DNA of 64,000 nt from Cryptococcus deneoformans JEC21 (GCF_000091045.1 NC_006691.1:905301-969300), one strand, 5' to 3'. Counted from the first letter of the stretch, positions 28,524 through 41,314 are shown. The notes: generated by a model not told the origin, from the sequence alone. A program made the numbers and translations.

Positions 28524-29073
28524 TGTTACGACTCGTCCCCAACAAGGTCCGGCCTTGGAGACGAGATAGAAAGCCGTAGTTTAACTAAGCAATGAGATAT
28601 ATGTATGATATACCTCTTGACACTTGTCTGTTGGCGTATGGTATAGGGCGGAGGTATATTCGCTTGGGAAGATCAGGCAAGCTTATATACTAGTGGAGTA
28701 AGTTTATGTCGAAGGTGGTGCAAGGTAAGACGAGAGTGAGCACTGGGAGCTCGAGGACCTTTCGCAAAGTAACTTATGAAATATTGATCTTCGAGGGGAA
28801 GAAGATCAAGATCAAGGACAAAGCTCCCCTTTATATACTTCTACAGAAATCTATTTATATCCTTTGAGGTCCAGCTGGAGGTCCAGCTGGACGTCCAACT
28901 GGAGGTCCAACTGGAGGTCCAACTGGAGGTCCAACTGGAGGTCCAGTTCTTTTCTCGGAGGTCCAACTGGAGGTCCAGCTGGACCTTTTTTATCTGATTC
29001 GGATCTTGCCTTCCTATTACGTAACTCCCTCCTATGATATCTTATCTCTTCTTCTTTGTGCAGGCTCGTGACA
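28524..29073 (-). repeat. LTR family C, 5' LTR of E5
   Basis: 550 bp, identical to the 3' LTR by eye except for two extra 12-bp units of the GGTCCAACTGGA array and one substitution. Includes a TATA-like TATATAAAGG before the predicted RNA start near 28792. Confidence 0.93.
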
Positions 29074-29078
29074 GATGT

Positions 29079-29570
29079 GGTAAGTGGTCTGCTGGGTATG
29101 TTCTGCCCCTTAGAGCTGACTACAAGATCATAGATTCGAACAGCCATTTGGACAGCTTTTGAAATCTATCGCTCGCAGAGCACCCACAGGCCCACAAAGG
29201 TATTCCATCTGCCATGGGAGTATATTGACAGTTCCATGGGCTTCTGAATCCAGCAGTCAGTGTCGAAGGGCTCACAGGGCGCCAGCACCAATATCAACAC
29301 CTTGCGCCAGCCTGAGGTCCATGTGACGAAGGGCATGGTGGATGAAAAATTGATAGAGATGTTCAAATCATCCAATGTCCCTGACCCCATCGACATACCC
29401 TTCGACCAAACAATCAACAGCCTCCCTTCAACCTCAAGTAAACCGCCTCTGTCAGAACTGCTTAAAGTTCAGCACCATAGTCTCTGGCTGTCAGTCCAAA
29501 AGCATTTGAAACCACTGTCATATCCCCTGACTGAGTCAATTGTCAGGGTATGGCACAGTCAATGTGAGGA
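29079..29570 (+). other. Unrecognised sequence with a partial open frame
   Basis: This was contiguous with the sequence before 21199 until E5 inserted. A plus frame is open from about 29248 to the solo LTR and reads protein-like (for example TKGMVDEKLIEMFKSSNVPD) but has no ATG near its start. It is cut on the right by LTR C. I do not recognise it; it may belong to the same remnant as 19520-20948. Confidence 0.3.
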
Positions 29571-30083
29571 TGTCACGAGCCTGCACAAAGAAGAAGAGAT
29601 AAGATATCATAGGAGGGAGTTACATAATAGGAAAGCAAGATCCGATTCAGATAAGAAGGTCCAGCTGGACCTCCAGTTGGACCTCCGAGAAAAGAACTGG
29701 ACGTCCAGTTGGACCTCCAGTTGGACCTCCAGCTGGACCTCAAAGGATATAAATAGATTTCTGTAGAAGTATATAAAGGGGAGCTTTGTCCTCGATCTTG
29801 ATCTTCTTCCCCTCGAAGATCAATATTTCATAAGTTACTTTGTGAAAGGTCCTCGAGCTCCCAGTGCTCACTCTCGTCTTACCTTGCACCACCTTCGACA
29901 TAAACTTACTCCACTAGCATATAAGCTTGCCTGATCTTCCCAAGCGAATATACCTCTGCCCTATACCATACGCCAACAGACAAGTGTCAAGAGGTATATC
30001 ATACATATATCTCATTGCTTAGTTAAACTACGGCTTTCTACCTCGTCTCCAAGGCCGGACCTTGTTGGGGACGAGTCGTAACA
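29571..30083 (+). repeat. Solo LTR C without target duplication
   Basis: TGTCACGAGCCTG to GTCGTAACA, 513 bp. TATA box at 29772-29777 and GAAGATCAATATTT at 29815-29828. The flanks are GAGGA (left) and GTAAG (right) and do not match, unlike the other insertions in the window. Confidence 0.92.
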
Positions 30084-30420
30084 GTAAGCTACATCGGAAG
30101 TTATGCTTGTTACCGTTTCAATGACTGGTTTCTAGAGCAGCATTTTTGTAGATAGGATACAGAACCATCCATTTCCCCTTTACTTCAAGTTCAAAGAAGC
30201 TTTGAACTTCAAAAGTGCAAACAGTGACAACGCGGTCAATTTCTTTCTAGAGGAGGCAGAGAGCAATTTCCCATCACAGCAGGAAACTGTTGAGGTCACA
30301 TCGTCCTTGAGCCGCAAAAGACGTCATGAGGGGAACGCCAAATATCGAAGGGAAGAAGAGGAAGAAGAGGATGAAGAGGATGAAGAGGAAAATGATGACA
30401 TATATGCAAGTTGTAAATAA
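30084..30420 (+). pseudogene. Truncated duplicate of the Myb/SANT-like gene
   Basis: Nearly identical to 37205-37540: it starts with the 5' splice site and intron 2 of that gene, then its third exon up to the Glu/Asp repeat, after which it diverges and stops. Because the intron is kept, it is a DNA-level duplication and not a processed copy. The first two exons are absent on the other side of LTR C. Confidence 0.85.
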
Positions 30421-30497
30421 AGGCTTGAAACAAGCCCTAAATCGGATTGCCAGCCCAAGCCTGAAATGGTCTTTTAAAATGCAAGTCTCAAAAAGGC

Positions 30498-30797
30498 TTA
30501 AAACGAGCCATGATCATCAAAAAAAGCCGAAAAAGGGATAGGCAAGTTTAAATTAAGCCGCCATGGGTGGTCCCATAGTGTTTTGATGTTTTCTTGGAGA
30601 TGCCAGAAGCAGGAAAAGTGGTAAGCATTGAGAAGGACAGACATGAGGGCATTGATGAGTGCCAGATCATGATCAGTAATGATGACCTTTACCTGGTTTG
30701 CTGATAAGTTCAAAAAATGAACCAAGAGCACTATGGGACCCAAAATGGTTTGTTTTGAGCCTATTGATACTTTTCTGGATTGTTTTAAAACACCCAT
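30498..30797 (-). pseudogene. MULE (Mutator-like) transposase fragment
   Basis: The minus frame contains VIITDHDLALINALMSVL followed by CFWHLQENIK. This matches the MULE transposase catalytic region (Asp motif followed by the CxxH-like CRWH motif). Only about 100 residues remain, without the N-terminal DNA-binding part or the last catalytic residue. No terminal repeats were found. The sequence on to 31030 is AT-rich and holds no gene I can see. Confidence 0.7.
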
Positions 30798-31033
30798 TCT
30801 TGGATGGTCATTTCACTTTTTTATTTGTGCAACAATGTGAATTGTGAAAACCTTCTCCCATTGAAAGCCTTAATTGCTCTACTACAGTGCATGCAATATT
30901 TATAATTCTTCTATATCTAAATAGTACATTTGAAATGAATTATAATCAAAATCTAATTGTTGTGTTCTATTCTCTCATGTTGTAAAGATGAAATTGTTGT
31001 CTTCTATTTCTGTTCCCAGAAAAATGACTTACC

Positions 31034-32110
31034 TTACTCGGCAGCTGTGAACATCACTCGACTTGCAGGGGCACCACAGTCAATAATGAAGTTTTTTTTT
31101 TTCTTACCCTTGATGATGCTCTCAACTCTGTCCATTGACTGGTTGACAGATGCCAGATCAACCAGCTCCTCCTTCGCAAATCTATCATAGCACACCCAAT
31201 CTTTACTTCCAAGCGTGACCTTTCTGTCCATGATAGGGTTGACATGGGCAAGAGCAATCGTGATCTCTCCAGAATCGGCATTGGAAGTAGGATGGTGCGG
31301 TAGGATGACAGTGATGATGTCGAGAAGTTGGCCAAAGCACATGCGCTCCTCAAATTCGATATCTCGCCTCTGGTAATGCATATTTCTGTCAATAGCAACA
31401 ATATACTAGGGGAAGTAATGATCTCATCAGTGAAATTCAATTCACTCCCATAGAGATGCTCACTGACATGAAAGAAGCGTCCCCTCCTGTCAGCTTCAGC
31501 CCCATTCAATCTGGCCACTCATATAGAATCGCCTCCACCAAGGACTCGAACATGTCCATAGACACTGATTTTATTGAAGGTGACCAGGTCTCTGAGGCTG
31601 TGCTCTGGCGGAAAGTTCCATATTGTTGCGAGTGTGCCAATGATGAGATTAAATGTGTGGGCAGAAACCTGCTGATGGGTTGTCGGCTTTGGGCCAGGCA
31701 AGGGGAGAGTATAATTCAGGTCTGTATATCCACTGATCAGCCAAGATACTGTGTTTTCAATGACGAAGCTCACAATAGGCAAGGACCGTTTTGGTTTCCT
31801 TTGCAGGTCCATCACCAACTTCCATTTCTCCAAGCTCAAGGCGTCCTTGATGCCATACTTGATACCAATGTGTGCCAACATTCCCTTGGCGAATATGCGC
31901 TTGGAAATATTGGAATAAGGGCGTCGATGATTAGACACACTGGCACTGAGATCACCACAGTATCTCTCCATAGCAAACCGTCATGTCACCCACACAGGCC
32001 CAGCAGCATTGATATAATCAGCGACATGCAAGAGCATATGTACTTGAAGGTTACAGACACGAAGACAGCCAGGAATGTTGTGACAGTAGAGCCTTGCTGA
32101 TAATGGTCAG
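31034..32110 (-). pseudogene. CACTA/EnSpm transposase (TNP2/DUF4218) C-terminal remnant
   Basis: Read on the minus strand, successive frames give a DUF4218-like stretch (VHMLLHVADYINAAGPVW, then MERYCGDLSASVSNHRRPYS). About 600 bp further on comes a stretch with LGSKDWVCYDRFAKEELVDL typical of the C-terminal part of fungal TNP2-type proteins. An in-frame stop (near 31985) and frame changes near 31500 and 31380 break the gene. The catalytic N-terminal half is missing. Confidence 0.6.
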
Positions 32111-32184
32111 CTGCAGCATGAATATCATATGATGAGAAATTGAAGCACTCACTTTTCGAGATCTTGCACCCACTCTGCAAAGTC

Positions 32185-32308
32185 TGTAGACACTGGGTAT
32201 CTCACTGATTGTTGTTGTAGTATATTTGTGTAGTTTAGAAACTAGCAAAACATGCACTGGTTGTATATATGTGTAATTATGTGATGAAGAACTACAACAA
32301 TATGCGTT
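32185..32308 (-). repeat. Degraded LTR A relic
   Basis: Begins TGTAGACACTGGGT, the reverse complement of the LTR A terminus, and follows LTR A for about 120 bp with many substitutions (for example the block TAGCAAAACATGCACTGGTTG). It ends at about 32308, just before the mariner remnant. It shows that the LTR A family has old as well as young copies. Confidence 0.75.
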
Positions 32309-32423
32309 CGCTTTTGATCCCGTTTTTCCAGTACTGTAACAACATTGATTGCATGTATCATTTTACAAGTGCATGTTTTCAGGCAAACTAAGTACATAGG
32401 CAGATTCTATGTAAATTTACAAT

Positions 32424-33480
32424 AACTAGTACTTGGTTGACTTCCCTTTCGCTTTCCATACCACTACACGCATCTGCTCCATCTCATCTATGAGATCCCT
32501 GATCTGCTCCAGGTCGATCTCATCCCATGCCTTCTGTATCTGTTCCCAGAGCTCGTCAAGCGACGTAGCGACCCTGGAGAAAGCCGCGACCTTTGTATTT
32601 AAGTGATACCATCTGTTCTCTATGGGATTTAGGTCAGGAGAAGAGGGGGATGGTCAAGAGTTTCGATTCCCATTTCAGCTCTCTTCTTTCGCAATGGCAG
32701 AGCGATGCGAGGGAGCTCCATCCTCCAACACAAGGATGTTTTCGAAACTGGAGGACCTCAGCGACTTAAGGATACCACCCTCGCCCCCCAAGACGCCTTT
32801 GATCACCATCTCGGTGTACCTGGGTCTGTTGAGGGACTCGGCCTTGGTCCTGACACCATTTTTGACCGTCGATGGAGCCAGAGGAAGGTCTAAAATAGGG
32901 ATTTTTGGTAAGCTAATTGCTCCCCAAACCATCAGGCTCTGTCAACCAGAATGGAAGGTTGGCAGGACATGTTGCGGAGCGTATGCTTCGCCTACACGTT
33001 GGGTAGTCCTTGGCCACATAATTCCTTCCCCCAGCTCCAATGCACATTCATCAGTGAAAACAACATCCCGCCAGTCCCCCTTCACGTTGTTCCTGGCCCA
33101 CTCTTTTCTCTTAGCTATGGTTTTGGGCAAAAGATAAGGCTTACACCGCATAATCCTGCAGTAAAACCCATGCTCATGTGCGACCTTGACAATAGTCATC
33201 ACACTGACATTGTATCTCTTCACGTGGACGCTCCAAGGTTCACGGGGAGTGCGAACAAAGCCCCTCAAAAGATTCCGTACTTGTCCCTGGTCCAACACCT
33301 TTGGCCTTCCAGGGATTGGAAGCGGATAAGTGTGTCCACCACGGTGTGTATACTCTCAACACCAGCGCTTGATTGTACACTTGGGACGCTTATATTGTTT
33401 TGCAAAATTGTTGAATGATTTCCCCTTTTTGTGGGCTTCCACAATAGTTCGCTTGGTAGTGGGGTGACCTGGGGTGCCAT
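32424..33480 (-). pseudogene. Tc1/mariner transposase, degenerate
   Basis: Minus strand. An N-terminal helix-turn-helix region (33480-33300, frame changes) is followed by the DDE_3 domain: VFTDEC with the first Asp (about 33050), LEDGAPSHR with the second Asp (about 32720), and SPDLNPIEN with the Glu (about 32618), about 34 residues after the second Asp. The C-terminus ends near 32424. Several in-frame stops and frameshifts are present. Short inverted copies of CTTTTGATCCC (32311-32321 and 33564-33574) may be remnants of its terminal repeats; TA duplications were not identified. 33481-33717 has no gene. Confidence 0.85.
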
Positions 33481-33717
33481 TATGGGAAAAAATCAGATAG
33501 TTATAAGTACATGCATGAACAATTCAAAATCATATTTATGGGGTATTGTCAAAAACGCGTCGTGGGATCAAAAGACCAGGGGGGGGAGGGTGTACATCCT
33601 TTTCCGTAGGTACCAGTACATTATTCATCCACAATATGCATAATCACATCAACAAAACCTTCTTAACCTGTATGACTTCTGATTAACAGACCATTACTAC
33701 TGCTACTGTAACCCCAT

Positions 33718-35394
<1,677 letters not shown>

Positions 35395-36211
35395 TGTATT
35401 TATGCAAGTATACTCCTAGAAGGATTCAATGGATAGAACAAAAGAGTTTGTTAAATTGTTGGAAGAAAAGAGAAAGAGAAAAGAGAAAGCAAATCAGCCA
35501 AAATAATTCAAGAGAATGTGGGAAAGTTGAAAGGCTGAAGGGCTACTACGATGACGCAAGCGACAGGGCACGAGTCGACTCGCGCGAATTTCTATTCGCT
35601 GATTCACTCCCCATGCGTTCGTTTCCGCCTCGTTTCCAAATCCCTCCATCTCGTTCTTTCTATAAACTCCTCTGCCACATTTGGTAATGCAGCGGCAAAT
35701 GGCGAAAATCCCCGCGGCATTTGCCTTTAAGTCATCGCTTGTTGCACCGGGGTCTCCACACTACCTACGTGATTTTTCCGGCGTGTTCGCGTCGCTCGGC
35801 AATGTTGGAATAAAATGGCACAACACCGTAGTAGCCGTTGAATCGGTGGTTACCGCTTTTTCTCAGTTGAATCGGATAAACCTTCAACAGGCACATAAAG
35901 GGGGTGCTCGGCAGATCAGCGTTTGAATCGTTCATTTATCGGAATCAGAGTCCAAAAATCTCCCCTTCCAGTAATAATGATTATCCTACCTCTTGCCTCT
36001 GAGGTAGAAGTAATCAGCGAAGATCAGCAGATGCCGTCATACCGTCATGCATCTTCCATCAATCCTTCGTCTCCACTCGCGCTCATCTTTCGTTATAATA
36101 GTTACAGGACTGAGGAGGTATCTCTTCAACAAGTTCCCTCGGCAACCTTGCATTAACTTTCCATACATTTATGACCCATATTTATTATCTCAAATCCAGC
36201 TTGAAGCGATA
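35395..36211. other. Divergent intergenic region, GPD1 / Myb-like gene
   Basis: No convincing gene; small frames here lack coding character. It must hold both promoters. Pyrimidine-rich stretches (for example near 35650) lie between the two starts. Confidence 0.4.
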
Positions 36212-37886
36212 ATGCAGGCATCCTCTCATCACTTTATACCCTTGGCCGACCAAACCAACCATGGCTCCAGCCAGCCTTCCCAATCTCCTACTATTGCTTC
36301 GACAAGTCATCGACCCTCGAGAAATCACTTGTGGGTCTCCTCCTATCGTTCTCCAACGCAGCCAGATGCTGCAGCTCGTCCTCTCCATTTTGGTGGCACT
36401 TCTTATCATTGCACGGATGATAATGTGCGCTCGCCTCCGACATCCATTTCCTCACTTAATGAATCTTGCCCTCTCTCTCAAATGAGCGCATACGAAGTTG
36501 CCCACCATAATCCACTATTCCAACTAGATCCCAATCTACCAGCTCGCCAGCAGCAACGTAATGTCCCCATGGATGAACGTTTTGAATACTCCATTGTATC
36601 CACCCCTACCAGTACAACGCCGGAAGCACAACCAAGCCAACAACTTGAGACAGTCGCATCAAGATATGATTGGCAACCGCCTCTTGGCCCAAATGGACCC
36701 AAAAATACAGGCCGAGCAACCAAGGGGAAGGGCAAGGGGAAAGGATACCGAGGCAAAAGGAAGCAAAGGGGAACAACCGGCGGCTCACAGACCCAACACA
36801 CTATCAGCCAAGGTAATTCTATGACTTTTGCCCACATCCATGCTCTTGATGAATTCGTGGTAGATAATATCATTGATTATCAATCGTATGTCCTCCTCAG
36901 TATCTATCGATCACCTTTCACTGAAAATTAACTGTGCCCCATTTCTAGCTGTACCAATGAGAAGTTCAAAATTACCGACAAAGCCGCTTGTTCTGATCTG
37001 CAAGAACAAATCAACGATGATCCGGATATGCAGAAACTCATCCAGAAACGTTTGACTGGTGATTATCTGTATCACCACATAAACTATCTCATGAAGAATT
37101 ACATCAATCCAATCAGTGACGTCTTGGAAAAGTCGGGTATGAATTGGAACGAGGTTGAGCATAAGATCGAAGCGGGTGATGAACAGTGGGACGAGTGGCA
37201 GGCGGTAAGCTACATCGGAAGTTATGCTTGTTACCGTTTCAATGACTGGTTTCTAGAGCGGCATTTTTGTAGATAGGATACGGAACCATCCATTTCCCCT
37301 TTACTTCAAGTTCAAAGAAGCTTTGAACTTCAAAAGTGCAAACAGTGACAACGCGGTCAATTTCTTTCTAGAGGAGGCAGAGAGCAATTTCCCATCACAG
37401 CAGGAAACTGTTGAGGTCACATCGTCCTTGAGCCGCAAAAGGCGTCATGAGGGGAACGCCAAATATCGAAGGGAAGAAGAGGAAGAAGAGGAAGAAGAGG
37501 ATGAAGAGGATGAAGAGGATGAAGAGGATGAAGAGGATGAAGAGGATGAAGAGGATGAAGAGGGAATAAGAAGTAGACCAGTTCCACGCAGAGACGCAGA
37601 ACAGTCTTTCCTCGACAGGGACCAAGCCATAATTGGTATCCTAGACAAACTAGCTAACATAATAGCTATTCGTAACGACAAGATGACGGAGAGCAGGCGG
37701 AGGGCGGACGATGTTAACATCGTTGCCAGGTTCCTCGAGGTCGATGGACAGATTTCCGACGTCCAAAGGGACAAGATCTTGAGCAAGTGCCTGGAAAGCC
37801 GGAGTGTTTTAAATGACATGGTGGTTTTGGCGAAGGACCCCAATGGGCGTGTCCGGAGGATAATCTTGGACAAGGTATTAAAGTGA
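36212..37886 (+). CDS. Myb/SANT-like DNA-binding domain protein with acidic repeat
   Basis: Three exons: 36212-36885, 36949-37204 and 37257-37886 (the last acceptor at TTTCTAG keeps the frame). The N-terminus is Ser/Pro/Gln-rich, followed by a basic patch (GRATKGKGKGKGYRGK). Exon 2 encodes a Myb_DNA-bind_3-like domain: a helix with YHHINYLMKNY, then LEKSGMNWNEVEHKIEAGDE and QWDEW. Exon 3 continues with RNHPFPLYFKF, typical of the segment after this domain. It also has a Glu/Asp run (about 37478-37563) from a GAGGATGAA-like microsatellite, then a helical C-terminus. Related domains occur in host regulators and as partners of Harbinger-type transposases; which applies here is unknown. A truncated copy lies at 30084-30420. 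Confidence 0.65.
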
Positions 37887-38108
37887 GAATAAAAAAGGAT
37901 GTACCTGTGTACAGTAAGTTTTCACCCCGTCCGAAATCTTGTGGATCAAGCTGAAATGCCGAGCGGTCGTGGAGATTGGTTGAAATGAAAGCATTGTCGG
38001 ACGATAGCCGTGGGTAATAGGGTATAGATAGCTACTTATGCCTGAGAACATTGTTGTGTTCAACTATGCACTCCTCTTGTCATCTTCCGTTCCTTCAAAC
38101 AGTTCCCC

Positions 38109-39200
38109 TCACTTATTACTCTCCCATACCTTCTCGCACCTTGCATGCCGTGTCATAAATGGGTCTTCCTGAATTGTCTGCTGGATCTCAGGGAGTCGCT
38201 GGGATATCTTACTTATGACTTTGTCAGCCGCTTCGTTGGCTGCTGCTTTAGCGACAGGAGCGATGAATAGTGAGTGTGACAATAGCCCCAACCTTCCGAA
38301 ACGAGCAGGTAAGGCAGCGAGGGAGCATCCTTTGGCTTCAAGACCAGGCGGCACAACGTACTTGGCCAAGCAAAGGCCATCTTTCCAGAAGCCATTGTCA
38401 AGTGGGAGCCACTCTTCTCGAATGTTGTCTGGGAAGTGGACATAATAAATGATTATGTCATGAGCGAGGCATATACAGAGGAGGAGGACATGCTGGGGTG
38501 GAAGGGATTACAGTTGGAAATTTTCGTGATTCATTTGAATTTGCCTTGTGAGAAGGTTCTGCGCGTCATTGTGCTGCGAACATTGTGCCCAGTAGTTTGG
38601 ACCCGTTCTCTTGTATGTCCTTCAGGCATCTTGATTGAACAACTGTCCTCAGTGAGTTTGGGCACATGACTCTTTGGAAGCTAGGGAGTACTTACTTTCA
38701 TTGAGCGCTTTGTAGTCGGGCGAGAGGATGGGGACGTCGTCGAGGTATGTAATTATTTGATAATGGAGTCCGAGAGGTTGCATAGGAAGTTCATTAAGCG
38801 TGGGGAGTAGGGCTAAGGAGAAGAAAATAGGCCCGAAAGGTCCACCTAGCGGACCCCCTACAAGGAGGATAGTATATGCCCGTCACATATAAGCATGAAC
38901 GGACTATTGTAGGACCTTTGTATGCTTGGTAGAATTTGGGGGCGTGGTAACTATCTTAGTCTCCGTTTACCCCTGTCGATATGGTTAAAAGGCATTAGAT
39001 GCATCCAGAGAGGAAAGGTAGATGTAATGACCATCCGAACAATGAACCTTCGATTGCTCGCCCAACCGCTCTCGCATTGGCTCGACTCCGCTTGCGACAT
39101 AACCCCTATCTGAAAGGGTGGAGAAGGTCTCCTTTGGATGTGCTTCATGAATGGCCTTCGCACAGACCCTGCTGTAGATGAGGTTGCCTACAATCGTCCG
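38109..39200 (-). pseudogene. Non-LTR-type reverse transcriptase relic
   Basis: Minus strand, several frames. A piece near 38990-39020 reads LDASNAFNHIDR. A piece near 38780-38860 has GGPFGPIFFSLALLP. YLDDVPILSPD lies near 38750. A C-terminal segment at 38109-38369 contains LPARFGRLGLLSHS followed by an Ala-rich helix. The order and motifs match the RT and tail of basidiomycete non-LTR or LINE-like RT proteins. The segments are separated by stops and frameshifts, and no endonuclease or poly(A) tail was identified. 37887-38108 before it shows no gene. Confidence 0.65.
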
Positions 39201-40176
39201 GTTTGTGAAGTGAGACGACTTACAGGGCTAAGAAGGTTTCCTTGCCTGCAGTGATAGAGATTGTTAGCAATGGCGCAACTCATCAAAGATGTTGCAGCAC
39301 TTGTCACTCTTGTTTCATAATGAGGCTGGGAGGTCTAGATATGCCGGGCGCCGTTCTCGGGTTCAGTTTGCTGGCTGTTCCCCAGAGCAAGTCAAGGGTG
39401 ATGAGGGCTGTTGGGGTTCCTGGCAGGGAACTATACTTGATTTACTTGTTTCGTGTTTCGGATATATATATACAACATTTATCAAACTACTGCCATGCTG
39501 GTGTTAGCGTACTCTCACCTCGACTTCCATCTTCTGACGGAGTTGTAAATAGTTTTGAAGAGCCGAAGTACTTGTGTAGCAGTTTCTCTCCTCCATTCTT
39601 TCCAAAATATAGGTGCATTCAAAGCCGGCTTTATTTCGGTTACTCCTAGCCTATTTCTTTCGGGACACCTTCCCTCCTTCTACTTTGGGTGATTTTGACA
39701 AGGGCCGTCGAGAGATAACACCATTGACCCTGTGGGCATCCCTGAAGCCCGTGCGCAGATATTTTACGTAAATAGATGTTTTTCCCATTTTGGGGCGCTT
39801 CCCAACAACTGCCCGCAGCCGACATACAGTACTATGATGTCAGTATGCCGTATGCTGATCCTCTTCCTCTTCAGCGCACAAAACACCGACGAAAGCAGTT
39901 ATTCCGGCGGTGGACCGATTTCACAGCTCATGCAAAATTGGGGTCGCCTTGTGGTCGTCATGGGACGTCGTCAGCTGACCGTTTAATCTGACCTCACGGC
40001 ACACAGCATGCCCATCATCCAATTGTTGTGTACCTTATCCGCACATTCGCGCTCGCGGATAACGAAAGCGTCTCATATAAGACGCCGGTCTCTTTATTCA
40101 TTCCTTCTCTCGTCCCTTACGTTTTCCCTAACAATCATTACTACTATTTCATTTGTGCAGTAACCGTTGTATCAGT
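39201..40176. other. Intergenic region without recognisable gene
   Basis: Short frames only, none convincing; it may include more decayed RT sequence. A TATA-like CATATAAGAC near 40073, about 100 bp before the next ATG, may belong to the phosphatase promoter. Confidence 0.4.
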
Positions 40177-41314
40177 ATGGCACGCGAGACACTATCCTCG
40201 GCCGGGACCAGATACAACAAAACGGCCGTGTTTACAGCCGATGGGGTCCTTTTTGATATGGTATGGCAGCCTGAACCGGAAGTTGCGGTCGTATTTGCTC
40301 ATTAGAATATATAGGACGGAACTTTGACGGATTCTATTGCTGCTGTGGAAGCTGCGTGGACGGCCAAAGCGGAGGAATTTGGCCTGGAACCGGAGGCTGT
40401 TATCAAGGCCACACATGGTCGACGGGCCAGTGACAATCTTCAAGATCTCATTCCCAACCTTCGCAAGGAACATATCGATCGCGAAGTTGAAAGTAAGAGA
40501 ATACATAAGTTAGACCTTCATGCGCTCACATAGCATTGCAGAGTTCGAACAGTCTATTCTTGCCTTCGCAGACACCCCCCCTCGCTCTCGCCGTAGCTCC
40601 TCCGCCTCTTCCACCCGTACTTCGCGGTCTGACTCCCGATCAATGTCAGGATCCATGGGTCCACTCGCGCCTTTTACACCCATGAGAAGCTGTACACCTG
40701 CAGCCACAAAGCCTTTCAGCACGGATGAGGCTCTGAATCTTACCAGCTTCAAACTGAGCGAGTCTAGGGGACTCGAACCTCAGTCGGATGACTCTGTATT
40801 TGAAGACGAAGCAGATGATCTCATCGACATGAGCGTCCGTATCCTGCCAGGTGTAAGGAGTTTGATCAATTCTTTACCTCAAGATAAGTACGCCATCGCC
40901 ACTTCTGGTGCTAAAACATACTGTCATGGATGCCTGAACCGTACCGGGTTAGTTTCTCTTTTCTTTACCCTCTTCCGTAGTAGAATTGACCAGAGTTTAT
41001 TCAGAATTACAATTCCTAAAGTCTGCGTGACAGCCGATGATCCTAGACTCCTGCGAGGCAAACCTTTCCCTGATCCCTTCTTGCTGGCAGCTGCTGATCT
41101 TGGAATCGACCCTACTCGCGCTGTCATCTTTGAAGATTCTCCTTCGGGTATCAAAGCAGCCGTAGCAGCAGGAGCTACTGTTATCGCGGTCTGCACATCT
41201 CACCAACGCCACCAAATCGAACACCTGGATGCTCATTTTGTGGTCGACACGATGGATCAGATCGAAGTTGTGCAGGGAAAGGATGGTCAGTTGGAGTTTA
41301 CCATTAGACATTAG
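40177..41314 (+). CDS. HAD-superfamily sugar/glycerol phosphatase-like protein
   Basis: Four exons: 40177-40260, 40315-40492, 40542-40947 and 41005-41314, about 325 residues. HAD motif I is [17 protein letters not shown], split by intron 1 between FDM and DGTL. Motif II is YAIATSGAK; the motif III Lys lies in [13 protein letters not shown]; motif IV is [17 protein letters not shown]. This pattern fits the glycerol-phosphatase and 2-deoxyglucose-6-phosphatase group (Gpp1/Dog1-like). Compared with the usual 240-250 residues it has about 80 extra residues, a Ser/Arg-rich low-complexity stretch ([10 protein letters not shown]...) inserted in the cap domain. The exact substrate cannot be told from the sequence. 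Confidence 0.85.

Larger units (their letters stand above)
21199..29073 (-). mobile_element. Complete chromodomain Ty3/gypsy retrotransposon E5
   Basis: 7875 bp between TG...CA LTRs of family C, flanked by a perfect 5-bp target duplication GATGT (21194-21198 and 29074-29078). On the minus strand: 5' LTR (29073-28524), PBS, gag, pol in the -1 frame, a 1.85-kb region with an antisense gene, polypurine tract, 3' LTR (21724-21199). Outside a 24-bp copy-number difference in a short tandem repeat I saw one LTR substitution, and gag and pol are intact. This suggests a recent insertion. Confidence 0.94.

Noticed and set aside
31456..32100. 214-codon plus-strand frame
   Set aside because: Antisense to the DUF4218-like remnant, whose minus-strand motifs are recognisable; the plus frame has none.
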